64,000 nt of DNA, taken from the NCBI RefSeq assembly GCF_026340095.1, contig NZ_JAPEPO010000001.1, forward strand, positions 5,976,001 through 6,040,000. Direction: 5' to 3'. The notes beneath the pieces were generated by a model. It was not told the origin of the DNA. It saw only the letters and a program-made list of their open reading frames with translations, and did no database searches. This document shows positions 34,746-42,334 of the stretch, piece after piece (the first letter of the stretch is position 1; each line of letters begins with the position of its first letter). Both the position numbers and the translations under genes were made by a program. The stretch comes from Streptomyces sp. NBC_01446 (GTDB lineage: Bacteria; Actinomycetota; Actinomycetes; Streptomycetales; Streptomycetaceae).

Positions 34746-35857
34746 CCGGTATCGACGATCTGCCCGTGCGGGACGAGCTGCGCGGCAAGTCCCCGTACGG
34801 TGCCCCCCAGCTCGACGTACCCGTACGCCTGAACACGAACGAGAACCCCTACCCGCTGCCCGATCCGCTCGTCGAGCGGATCGCGGAGCGCGTACGCGAG
34901 GCCGCCCGCGACCTCAACCGCTACCCCGACCGGGACGCGGTCCAGCTGCGCACCGAGCTCGCCGGCTATCTCACGCGCACCGGCGGCCACCACGTCGGCA
35001 TCGAGAACGTCTGGGCCGCCAACGGCTCGAACGAGGTCATCCAGCAGCTCCTGCAGACCTTCGGCGGCCCCGGCCGCAGCGCCATCGGCTTCGAGCCCTC
35101 GTACTCGATGCACGCCCTCATCGCGCGCGGCACCGGCACCGGCTGGATCTCCGGACCGCGCAGCGCGGACTTCACCATCGACGTGGAAGCGTCCGTGAAG
35201 GCCATCGCCGAGAACCGCCCGGACGTCGTCTTCATCACGACGCCCAACAACCCCACGGGCAGCGCGGTCCCGCCCGAGACGGTCCTCGCCCTGTACGAGG
35301 CCGCGCAGGCCGCCAAGCCGTCCATGGTCGTCGTCGACGAGGCCTACATCGAGTTCAGCCACGGGAAGTCCCTTCTCCCGCTGCTCGAAGGACGGCAAAA
35401 CCTCGTCATCTCGCGCACGATGTCGAAGGCGTTCGGCGCGGCGGGCCTGCGCCTCGGCTACCTGGCCGCCGCCTCCGCCGTCGTCGACGCCGTCCAGCTG
35501 GTGCGCCTGCCGTACCACCTGTCGGCCGTCACCCAGGCCACGGCCCTCGCCGCCCTGGAGCACACCGACACGCTCCTCGGCTACGTCGAACAGCTGAAGG
35601 ACGAACGTGACCGCCTGGTGACCGAGTTGCGGGCGGCCGGCTACGAAGTGACCGACTCGGACGCCAACTTCGTGCAGTTCGGCCGATTCGAAGGCGAAGG
35701 CGCCGCGCACGCGGTGTGGCAGAAGATCCTCGACCGGGGCGTCCTGGTCCGGGACAACGGCGTACCCGGGTGGCTGCGTGTCTCCACGGGCACCCCTGAC
35801 GAGAACGACGCGTTCCTCGATGCGGTACGCGCAATCAAGAAGGAGCGGAACGCATGA
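34742..35857 (+). CDS. hisC: Histidinol-phosphate aminotransferase
   Basis: HisC transfers an amino group to imidazole-acetol phosphate to give histidinol phosphate. The 371-residue class I/II aminotransferase has NTNENPYPLP near the N-terminus, TTPNNPTGS, VVDEAYIEFS and the PLP lysine in SRTMSKAFGAAGLRLGYL (about 229). The GTG at 34742 overlaps the hisD stop by four bases and has GGAAGG upstream. An ATG at 34724 in the same frame is less likely. Confidence 0.95.
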   Translation: MTGIDDLPVRDELRGKSPYGAPQLDVPVRLNTNENPYPLPDPLVERIAERVREAARDLNRYPDRDAVQLRTELAGYLTRTGGHHVGIENVWAANGSNEVIQQLLQTFGGPGRSAIGFEPSYSMHALIARGTGTGWISGPRSADFTIDVEASVKAIAENRPDVVFITTPNNPTGSAVPPETVLALYEAAQAAKPSMVVVDEAYIEFSHGKSLLPLLEGRQNLVISRTMSKAFGAAGLRLGYLAAASAVVDAVQLVRLPYHLSAVTQATALAALEHTDTLLGYVEQLKDERDRLVTELRAAGYEVTDSDANFVQFGRFEGEGAAHAVWQKILDRGVLVRDNGVPGWLRVSTGTPDENDAFLDAVRAIKKERNA

Positions 35858-36447
35858 GTCGCGTAGGCAGGGTGGAGCGCACCACCAAGGAGACCTCGGT
35901 CCTGGTCGAGATCGACCTCGACGGCACCGGCAAGGTCGAAGTCTCCACGGGCGTGGGCTTCTACGACCACATGCTCGACCAGCTCGGCCGCCACGGCCTC
36001 TTCGACCTCACGGTCAAGACCGAGGGCGACCTGCACATCGACACGCACCACACCATCGAGGACACCGCCCTCGCGCTCGGCGCCGCCTTCAAGCAGGCGC
36101 TCGGCGACAAGGTCGGCATCTACCGCTTCGGCAACTGCACCGTCCCGCTGGACGAGTCGCTCGCCCAGGTCACGGTCGACCTCTCCGGCCGCCCCTACCT
36201 GGTGCACACCGAGCCCGAGAACATGGCCCCCATGATCGGCTCCTACGACACGACGATGACCCGGCACATCCTGGAGTCGTTCGTCGCGCAGGCCCAGATC
36301 GCGCTGCACGTCCACGTCCCGTACGGGCGCAACGCGCACCACATCGTGGAGTGCCAGTTCAAGGCGCTGGCCCGCGCGCTGCGTTACGCGTCCGAGCACG
36401 ACCCGCGTGCCGCGGGCATCCTTCCGTCCACGAAGGGCGCCCTCTAA
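35854..36447 (+). CDS. hisB: Imidazoleglycerol-phosphate dehydratase
   Basis: HisB removes water from imidazole glycerol phosphate. The 197-residue protein has the metal-binding His motifs VGFYDHMLDQLGRHG, DTHHTIEDTA and NAHHIVECQFKALARALR of the monofunctional enzyme. The ATG overlaps the hisC stop by four bases, so translation is coupled. Confidence 0.96.
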   Translation: MSRVGRVERTTKETSVLVEIDLDGTGKVEVSTGVGFYDHMLDQLGRHGLFDLTVKTEGDLHIDTHHTIEDTALALGAAFKQALGDKVGIYRFGNCTVPLDESLAQVTVDLSGRPYLVHTEPENMAPMIGSYDTTMTRHILESFVAQAQIALHVHVPYGRNAHHIVECQFKALARALRYASEHDPRAAGILPSTKGAL

Positions 36448-36450
36448 CCC

Positions 36451-36615
36451 ATGAACGGCCTCAACACCGTCCTCATCCTCGTCGGTCTCTTCCTGATCGG
36501 CGGCGTCATCTCCTTCGTCAAGCAGGGCTTGCCCAAGAGCCTGATCGCGCTGCTGTCCGTCGCCGCGGCCATGTGTCTGGTCGCCGGTGTCCTGCGGCTC
36601 GACTACTGGAACTGA
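36451..36615 (+). CDS. Small membrane protein within the his operon (54 aa)
   Basis: The 54-residue product (MNGLNTVLILVGLFLIGGVI..., ending VAGVLRLDYWN) has two hydrophobic segments (about 4-22 and 30-48) joined by a short basic turn (KQGLPKS). It starts 3 bases after hisB and ends 20 bases before hisH, so it is part of the operon. The gene is a regular passenger at this position in Streptomyces his operons as I recall. Its function is unknown. Confidence 0.85.
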   Translation: MNGLNTVLILVGLFLIGGVISFVKQGLPKSLIALLSVAAAMCLVAGVLRLDYWN

Positions 36616-36635
36616 GGGGCAGGGAGCAGCCAGCC

Positions 36636-37298
36636 ATGACTTCAGCCAAGCCCGCCGGCACAGCCGGCAAGAAGGTCGTCGTCTTCGACTACGGGTTCGG
36701 CAACGTCCGATCCGCCGAGCGTGCCCTGGCCCGCGCGGGCGCGGACGTCGAGATCACCCGCGACTTCGACACCGCACTCAACGCCGACGGTCTCCTCGTC
36801 CCCGGTGTCGGCGCCTTCGCCGCCTGCATGAAGGGGCTCAAGGAAGCGCGAGGCGACTGGATCATCGACCGCCGCCTGGCCGGCGGCCGCCCCGTGATGG
36901 GCATCTGTGTCGGCATGCAGATCCTCTTCGCGCGCGGCATCGAGCACGGCGTCGAGGCCGAGGGCCTCGACGAGTGGCCGGGCACGGTGGAGCCCCTCAA
37001 GGCCGAGATCGTCCCGCACATGGGCTGGAACACGGTCCGCCCGCCGCAGGACACCGAGCTCTTCGCCGGTCTCGACAGCGACGCCCGCTTCTACTTCGTG
37101 CACTCCTACGCCGTGCAGCAGTGGGACTTCGAGGTCGGCAACGTCCACATGCGCCCGCCGAAGGTCACCTGGTCCACGCACGGCGAGCCGTTCATCGCCG
37201 CCGTCGAGAACGGCGCACTGTGGGCGACACAGTTCCACCCCGAGAAGTCCGGCGACGCCGGCGCCCAGCTCCTCACGAATTGGATCGGAACCCTCTGA
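36636..37298 (+). CDS. hisH: Imidazole glycerol phosphate synthase, glutaminase subunit
   Basis: HisH supplies ammonia from glutamine to HisF. The 220-residue class I amidotransferase has the nucleophile Cys in MGICVGMQILF (about 90), the oxyanion region VPGVGAFAACM and the His/Glu pair in ATQFHPEKSGDAG. GGGAG lies before the ATG at 36636. The stop overlaps the next start (TGATG). Confidence 0.95.
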   Translation: MTSAKPAGTAGKKVVVFDYGFGNVRSAERALARAGADVEITRDFDTALNADGLLVPGVGAFAACMKGLKEARGDWIIDRRLAGGRPVMGICVGMQILFARGIEHGVEAEGLDEWPGTVEPLKAEIVPHMGWNTVRPPQDTELFAGLDSDARFYFVHSYAVQQWDFEVGNVHMRPPKVTWSTHGEPFIAAVENGALWATQFHPEKSGDAGAQLLTNWIGTL

Positions 37299-38029
37299 TG
37301 TCCCGCACGCTCGAACTCCTCCCCGCCGTCGACGTCCGCGACGGCCAGGCCGTACGTCTCGTGCACGGCGAGTCCGGCACCGAGACCTCCTACGGTTCCC
37401 CGCTCGAGGCCGCCCTCGCGTGGCAGCGCTCGGGCGCCGAGTGGCTGCACCTCGTGGACCTGGACGCCGCGTTCGGCACGGGCGACAACCGCGCCCTGAT
37501 CGCCGAGGTCGCGCGAGCCATGGACATCAAGGTGGAGCTGTCCGGCGGCATCCGCGACGACGACACGCTCGCCGCCGCGCTCGCCACCGGCTGCACCCGC
37601 GTCAACCTCGGCACCGCCGCCCTGGAGACCCCCGAGTGGGTCGCCAAGGTCATCGCCGAGCACGGCGACAAGATCGCGGTGGGCCTCGACGTGCGCGGCA
37701 CCACGCTGCGCGGCCGCGGCTGGACCCGCGACGGCGGCGACCTCTACGAGACGCTCGCGCGCCTCGACTCCGAGGGTTGCGCCCGCTACGTCGTCACCGA
37801 CATCGCCAAGGACGGCACGCTGCAGGGCCCGAACCTGGAGCTCCTGCGCAACGTGTGCGCCGTGACCGACCGGCCCGTCGTCGCCTCCGGCGGCGTCTCG
37901 TCGCTCGACGACCTGCGCGCCATCTCCGAGCTCGTCCCGCTGGGCGTCGAGGGCTCGATCGTCGGCAAGGCGCTGTACGCGAAGGCCTTCACCCTGGAAG
38001 AGGCCCTCGCCGCGGTGGCGTCGTCATGA
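37298..38029 (+). CDS. priA: Bifunctional HisA/TrpF isomerase PriA
   Basis: The 243-residue (beta/alpha)8 enzyme catalyses the Amadori isomerisation of ProFAR in histidine synthesis. In Streptomyces and mycobacteria it also isomerises phosphoribosyl anthranilate for tryptophan synthesis. The acid/base aspartates are in LLPAVDVRDGQ (about residue 12) and VTDIAKDGTL (about 172). Phosphate-binding glycines are in SGGIRDD and ASGGVSSLDD. No trpF is found with the trp genes in this window, consistent with the dual role. Confidence 0.94.
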   Translation: MSRTLELLPAVDVRDGQAVRLVHGESGTETSYGSPLEAALAWQRSGAEWLHLVDLDAAFGTGDNRALIAEVARAMDIKVELSGGIRDDDTLAAALATGCTRVNLGTAALETPEWVAKVIAEHGDKIAVGLDVRGTTLRGRGWTRDGGDLYETLARLDSEGCARYVVTDIAKDGTLQGPNLELLRNVCAVTDRPVVASGGVSSLDDLRAISELVPLGVEGSIVGKALYAKAFTLEEALAAVASS

Positions 38030-38427
38030 GCGACGGCGTACGCAGGGTCAAGTCGGACGGGCCGTGGGAGGAGGCCGTGGGCTACTCGCGCGCGGTCGAA
38101 CTGCCCAACGGCCTTGTCCTGGTGTCCGGTTGTACGTCCGTGGTCAACGGCGTCATCGACGCGGGAACGCCGTACGAGCAGACGCTCAACGCGTTCCAGG
38201 CCGCGTTCGACGCTCTCAAGACCCTCGGGCTCGGGAGCGAGCATGTGGTGCGCACCCGTATGTACATCACCCATGCGCGGGATGTGGACGACGTGGGCCG
38301 GGCCCACAAGGAGCTGTTCGACGCCGTCCGCCCCGCCGCATCCATGATCATCGTCTCCGGCTTCATCGACCCGAGCCTGGTCGTCGAGGTCGAGGTGGAG
38401 GCGTACCGAGGAGACACACCGTCATGA
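38026..38427 (+). CDS. RidA-family (YjgF/YER057c/UK114) protein
   Basis: The 133-residue protein belongs to the RidA superfamily, which hydrolyses reactive enamines and imines made by PLP enzymes. It has VSGCTSVVNGVID and EQTLNAFQAAFDAL. RTRMYITHARDVDDV holds the Arg that binds substrate carboxylates, and VEVEVEAYRGD ends it. Its ATG overlaps the priA stop and its stop overlaps hisF, so it is a full operon member, possibly protecting the pathway from imine by-products (inference). Confidence 0.9.
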   Translation: MSDGVRRVKSDGPWEEAVGYSRAVELPNGLVLVSGCTSVVNGVIDAGTPYEQTLNAFQAAFDALKTLGLGSEHVVRTRMYITHARDVDDVGRAHKELFDAVRPAASMIIVSGFIDPSLVVEVEVEAYRGDTPS

Positions 38428-39179
38428 CGCTGGCCGTACGGGTCATCCCCTGCCTGGACGTGGACAACGGCCGGGTCGTCAAGGGCGTCAACTTCCAGAA
38501 CCTGCGCGACGCGGGCGACCCCGTCGAGATGGCGAAGGTGTACGACGCCGAGGGCGCCGACGAGCTGACGTTCCTCGACATCACGGCGTCCTCCGGCAAC
38601 CGCGAGACGACCTACGACGTGGTGCGCCGCACCGCCGAACAGGTCTTCATCCCGCTCACCGTCGGCGGCGGCGTCCGCACGGCGGACGACGTGGACAAGC
38701 TGCTGCGGGCCGGCGCGGACAAGGTGGGCGTGAACACGGCCGCCATCGCCCGCCCGGAGCTGATCCGCGAGATCGCCGAGCGGTTCGGCCGCCAGGTGCT
38801 CGTCCTGTCGGTCGACGCGCGCCGCACGCCGTCCGGCACGTTCGAGGTGACGACGCACGGTGGCCGCAAGTCCGCCGGGATCGACGCCGTCGAGTGGGCG
38901 CACGAGGCCGCCGAGCTCGGCGCGGGCGAGATCCTGCTCAACTCGATGGACGCCGACGGGACGAAGGACGGCTACGACATCGAGATGATCGCGGCCGTCC
39001 GCAAGCACGTCACGGTGCCCGTGATCGCGTCCGGCGGCGCGGGACGCCTGGAGCACTTCCCGCCCGCGATCGCGGCGGGCGCCGACGCGGTGCTGGCCGC
39101 GTCCGTCTTCCACTTCGGTGATCTGCGGATCGGCGAGGTCAAGGAGACGCTGCGCGAGGCGGGTCACCCCGTCCGCTGA
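38424..39179 (+). CDS. hisF: Imidazole glycerol phosphate synthase, cyclase subunit
   Basis: HisF closes the imidazole ring using ammonia from HisH, yielding imidazole glycerol phosphate and AICAR. The 251-residue barrel has catalytic aspartates in VIPCLDVDNGRVVKG (about 13) and LNSMDADGTKDGYD (about 175), plus the gate lysine in the first motif. It is the last gene of the operon and is followed by a terminator. Confidence 0.96.
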   Translation: MTLAVRVIPCLDVDNGRVVKGVNFQNLRDAGDPVEMAKVYDAEGADELTFLDITASSGNRETTYDVVRRTAEQVFIPLTVGGGVRTADDVDKLLRAGADKVGVNTAAIARPELIREIAERFGRQVLVLSVDARRTPSGTFEVTTHGGRKSAGIDAVEWAHEAAELGAGEILLNSMDADGTKDGYDIEMIAAVRKHVTVPVIASGGAGRLEHFPPAIAAGADAVLAASVFHFGDLRIGEVKETLREAGHPVR

Positions 39180-39199
39180 CGCCGGGAGCGCACGCTCTC

Positions 39200-39236
39200 A
39201 GGCCCCGGTCGCCCTCAGGGTGGCCGGGGCCTTTTT
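39200..39236 (+). terminator. Intrinsic terminator of the his operon
   Basis: The stem AGGCCCCGG (39200-39208) with CCGGGGCCT (39224-39232) is followed by TTTT, 20 bases after the hisF stop. Confidence 0.85.
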
Positions 39237-39259
39237 CTCGGCCCGATGCACAGGATCAG

Positions 39260-39282
39260 TTGCGCAATTTCTATTGCGCAAT
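39260..39282. promoter_or_regulatory. Duplicated palindromic operator upstream of the ArsR gene
   Basis: TTGCGCAAT occurs at 39260-39268 and 39274-39282, 14 bases apart. Each is built on the palindrome TTGCGCAA, and the second extends to ATTGCGCAAT. It lies 27 bases before the ArsR start, a likely autoregulation site. Confidence 0.6.
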
Positions 39283-39308
39283 ATTTCTTTCGTATCTAGG
39301 CTCATGCC

Positions 39309-39896
39309 ATGACCGACGAACGGACCCGCCGCATCACCGACCTCGGCACCCTCAAGGCGCTCGCCCACCCGCTGCGCTCGCAGCTGTACCGCGCCCTGGT
39401 CGTCGCCCGCACCGCGACCGCGTCGCAGCTGGCCGAGCGGGTCGACGGCGCTGTCTCGCTGGTCAGCTACCACCTGCGCAAGCTCGCGGACGCCGGGCTC
39501 ATCGAAGAGGCGCCCGGGGCGCAGCGCGACGGCCGCGAGCGCTGGTGGCAGCCCGCGTCCGACGGCGTCAGCATCCACGAGGCGGACTTCGGCGACGCCC
39601 CCGAGAAGGCCGCGGCGCACCGGGCGGCCACCCGGCTCTTCTACGAACAGCGCAGCGAGCTCTACCGCCGCTACCTCGACGAGCGCTCCACCTGGGCCCC
39701 CGAGTGGCGCGCCGCGTCCTCGGACTCCGAAGCCCTGATGCCACTGACGGCGGCCGAACTGACCGAGCTGACAGGCGAGTTGCTCGCCGTCATCAGGAAG
39801 TACGACGAGCAGGGCCGCGCCGCACAGGCCGCGGGTGACACCGAAGGGCGCGAGAGCGTCGCGCTGCACATGTACGGCTTCCCGTTCCGCGCCTGA
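39309..39896 (+). CDS. ArsR-family transcriptional regulator
   Basis: The 195-residue protein has an N-terminal winged helix (LGTLKALAHPLRSQLYRALV, then SQLAERVDGAVSLVSYHLRK as recognition helix and RERWWQPA as wing). A longer C-terminal helical part (about 100-190) carries no Cys metal site, so it may sense an organic ligand rather than a metal. It ends 14 bases before the MFS gene and probably controls it. Confidence 0.9.
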   Translation: MTDERTRRITDLGTLKALAHPLRSQLYRALVVARTATASQLAERVDGAVSLVSYHLRKLADAGLIEEAPGAQRDGRERWWQPASDGVSIHEADFGDAPEKAAAHRAATRLFYEQRSELYRRYLDERSTWAPEWRAASSDSEALMPLTAAELTELTGELLAVIRKYDEQGRAAQAAGDTEGRESVALHMYGFPFRA

Positions 39897-39910
39897 GAGG
39901 ACCACCTCCC

Positions 39911-41158
39911 ATGACCGTGACCGCGCCCCTCACCGGCACCCCCGCCCCCGAGAAGCCCGCCCACCGCGACGGCAACGTGCTGCGCTGGCTCGGCGCCTAC
40001 GGCGCCTCGATGATCGGCGACAACATCTACTACGTCGCCCTGTCCTGGGCGGCCGTCCAGTCGGGCAGCCCCTCGCAGGCCGGGCTCGTCATGGCGGTGA
40101 GCGCGGCACCCCGGGCCCTGCTGATGCTCGGCGGGGGAGTGATCGCCGACCGGCTCGGGCCGCGCCGCATCGTCATAGCCGGCGACGCCGTGCGCAGCGC
40201 CGCGGTCCTCGGCGTCGCCGGGCTCTTCCTCGCGACCCAACCGGGCCTGTGGCCGCTCACCTTCCTCGGCCTGGTCTTCGGCATCGTCGACGCCCTCTTC
40301 CTGCCGGCCGTCGGCGCACTGCCCGCCCGCGTCACCGGACGCGACCAGCTCGCCCGGGTCCAGGGCATGCGCGGACTCGCGGTCCGCCTCGCCAACGTCG
40401 TGGGCGCACCCCTAGGCGGTCTCGGCGTCGCACTCGGCGGCCCCGCGGCGGCGTTCGGCGCGGCCGGACTGCTGTTCGCGATCTCGCTGCCGCTCCTGAT
40501 GTCCCTGCGCATCCGGGACCTGCCCGACGTCAACGGCAAGAGCGGCGCCCCGGCGAGGAACGGCCTCGCGGACGGCCTGCGCTACATCCGCCGCCACAGC
40601 GTCCTCGCCCCGCTGATTGTCGTCATCGCCCTCAGCGACCTCGGCTTCGTCGGCCCCCTGAACGTCGGCCTGACCCTCCTCGCCGACCAGCGCGGCTGGG
40701 GCGCCTCAGGGATGGGCTCGGTGCTCGCCGGGTTCGGCGTCGGCGCGGGCGCCGCCTCGCTGCTCCTCGCAGTCCGCGGCCGGGTGCCGCGCGCGGGCTT
40801 GGTCCTCGCCGCGACCATGGGCGGCGGCTCCGTCGCCATCGGCGCGCTCGCCTTCGTACCGCACCTCGTCGCCGCGGTCGCCGTCGCGCTGGTCATCGGG
40901 CTGCTCGCCGGTCTCAGCGGCACCCTGTGCGGAGCGCTCACGCAGACCCACGCGGACCCGGCCTACATCGGCCGGGTCACCGCCGTCACGAGCCTGTCCA
41001 GCCTCGGCCTCGTCCCGCTCACCATGCCGCTGACCGGCGCGGCCGTCGGCCTGTGGGGCACCGGACCCGTCTTCGTGGCCAGCGCCGCCATCTGCGCCCT
41101 CGCCGGCGTCTACGGCCTGTGCCGCACGCCTCTGCGCCGCGCCGAACTCCCGGCCTGA
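39911..41158 (+). CDS. MFS transporter
   Basis: The 415-residue protein has about twelve membrane segments. The MFS loop motif is GGGVIADRLGPRRIVIAGD after segment 2. The middle loop (about 205-235) is hydrophilic. It resembles small-molecule effluxers that are paired with ArsR or MarR repressors. The substrate is unknown. Confidence 0.88.
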   Translation: MTVTAPLTGTPAPEKPAHRDGNVLRWLGAYGASMIGDNIYYVALSWAAVQSGSPSQAGLVMAVSAAPRALLMLGGGVIADRLGPRRIVIAGDAVRSAAVLGVAGLFLATQPGLWPLTFLGLVFGIVDALFLPAVGALPARVTGRDQLARVQGMRGLAVRLANVVGAPLGGLGVALGGPAAAFGAAGLLFAISLPLLMSLRIRDLPDVNGKSGAPARNGLADGLRYIRRHSVLAPLIVVIALSDLGFVGPLNVGLTLLADQRGWGASGMGSVLAGFGVGAGAASLLLAVRGRVPRAGLVLAATMGGGSVAIGALAFVPHLVAAVAVALVIGLLAGLSGTLCGALTQTHADPAYIGRVTAVTSLSSLGLVPLTMPLTGAAVGLWGTGPVFVASAAICALAGVYGLCRTPLRRAELPA

Positions 41159-41165
41159 ACCCGCA

Positions 41166-41801
41166 TCAGATTCCGAGCTGCTTCGCCTCGTGCAGCTTCC
41201 CGATCGCGTCCTTCTCGCCTTCCTTCTCCACCCGCGCCGCGTCCTGCCGGCCGAACGCGAACATCAGCAGCTCGGCGGGCTCACCGGTCACCGTCACCAC
41301 GGGCGTGCCCTTGTGCGCCACCGCCGTCCGGCCGTCCGGGCGGCGCAGGACCAGGCCGACCGGCGACTTGCGGCCGATCACGCGGGCCATCCGCTCGAGG
41401 CGCGACCACAGCACGTCCGCGAAGACCGGGTCGAGCTCGCGCGGCGTCCAGTCCGGCTGCGCGCGGCGCACGTCCTCCGTGTGGACGTAGAACTCGACCG
41501 CGTTCGACGCCTCGTCGATCTGCTTGAGGGAGAACGGCGAGAAGCGCGGCGGGCCCGTCCTGATCAGCTGGATCAGCTCGCCGTAGGGCTTCTCGGCGAA
41601 CTCGGCCTGCACCCGCTCCAGACGCTGCGCCAGCTGCTTGATCAGGATCCCGCCCGCGGCGTCCGCGCGGCGCTCGCGCACCACCACATGGGCCGCGAGA
41701 TCACGGGCGGTCCAGCCCTCGCACAGGGTCGGGGCGTCGGGGCCCGAGGCCTCCAACAGGTCGGCGAGGAGAAGTCGTTCACGCTTTGCATGGGTCGACA
41801 T
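41166..41801 (-). CDS. TIGR03085-family metal-binding protein (DinB/maleylpyruvate isomerase fold)
   Basis: The 211-residue protein begins MSTHAKRERLLLADLLEASG and contains CEGWTARDLAAHVVVRE (His ligand), NAVEFYVHTEDVRRAQPDW (His and Glu) and a C-terminal HKGTPVVTVTGEPAEL lid. This is typical of the actinobacterial TIGR03085 group, related to mycothiol-dependent maleylpyruvate isomerase. No reaction is established. Start chosen at ATG 41801. It converges with the MFS gene, 7 bases apart, and diverges from hisI. Confidence 0.88.
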   Translation of the reverse strand: MSTHAKRERLLLADLLEASGPDAPTLCEGWTARDLAAHVVVRERRADAAGGILIKQLAQRLERVQAEFAEKPYGELIQLIRTGPPRFSPFSLKQIDEASNAVEFYVHTEDVRRAQPDWTPRELDPVFADVLWSRLERMARVIGRKSPVGLVLRRPDGRTAVAHKGTPVVTVTGEPAELLMFAFGRQDAARVEKEGEKDAIGKLHEAKQLGI

Positions 41802-41871
41802 ATGGCCAGCGTACGACCGTCCGACCGGTCCGCCCAGTGGACGCCCGCCCGAAACGGCGCGCGGGGCGCGG

Positions 41872-41877
41872 CACAAT
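41872..41877 (+). promoter_or_regulatory. Candidate -10 element for leaderless hisI
   Basis: CACAAT lies 7 bases before the hisI ATG at 41885, and no ribosome binding site is present. Confidence 0.5.
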
Positions 41878-41884
41878 GGTCCCC

Positions 41885-42259
41885 ATGACCAGCACGCCCC
41901 CGCCCAGCAGCCTCGACCCCGCCGTCGCCGCCCGCCTCAAGCGCAGCGCCGACGGCCTGGTCCCCGCGATCGCCCAGCAGTACGACACCGGCGAGGTGCT
42001 CATGCTCGGCTGGATGAACGACGAGGCGCTGCACCGCACGCTGACGACGGGCCGCTGCACGTACTGGTCCCGCAGCCGCCAGGAGTACTGGGTCAAGGGC
42101 GACACCTCCGGCCACTTCCAGCACGTGAAGTCGGTCGCCCTCGACTGCGACGCGGACACCCTCCTGGTGAAGGTCGACCAGGTCGGCGCGGCCTGCCACA
42201 CCGGCGACCGCACCTGCTTCGACGCGGGCGAGCTGACGGTGACCGGCACCGGCGCCTGA
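41885..42259 (+). CDS. hisI: Phosphoribosyl-AMP cyclohydrolase
   Basis: HisI opens the adenine ring of phosphoribosyl-AMP in histidine synthesis. The 124-residue protein has LMLGWMNDEAL, YWSRSRQEYWVKGDTSGH and the metal-binding cluster ALDCDADTLLVKV with CHTGDRTCF. It is monofunctional (no HisE domain). In this window it stands apart from the main his operon, next to trpE. Confidence 0.95.
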   Translation: MTSTPPPSSLDPAVAARLKRSADGLVPAIAQQYDTGEVLMLGWMNDEALHRTLTTGRCTYWSRSRQEYWVKGDTSGHFQHVKSVALDCDADTLLVKVDQVGAACHTGDRTCFDAGELTVTGTGA

Positions 42260-42269
42260 GACCACCGCC

Positions 42270-42299
42270 GCGCCGCCCGTTCCACGGACCGGGCGGCGC
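42270..42299 (+). terminator. Hairpin between hisI and trpE
   Basis: Arms GCGCCGCCCG (42270-42279) and CGGGCGGCGC (42290-42299) are perfect. No T run follows; it may still stop hisI transcription. Confidence 0.5.
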
Positions 42300-42322
42300 A
42301 CCGGACGTATCCGGACACGCCC

Positions 42323-42328
42323 TAAGCT
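42323..42328 (+). promoter_or_regulatory. Candidate -10 element for leaderless trpE
   Basis: TAAGCT ends 6 bases before the trpE ATG at 42335. No ribosome binding site is seen, and there is no room for a leader peptide between promoter and gene. Confidence 0.55.
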
Positions 42329-42334
42329 CTTCCT

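Noticed and set aside
42260..42334. Trp leader peptide / attenuator before trpE
   Set aside because: No short frame with Trp codons exists and the -10 element abuts the start codon.
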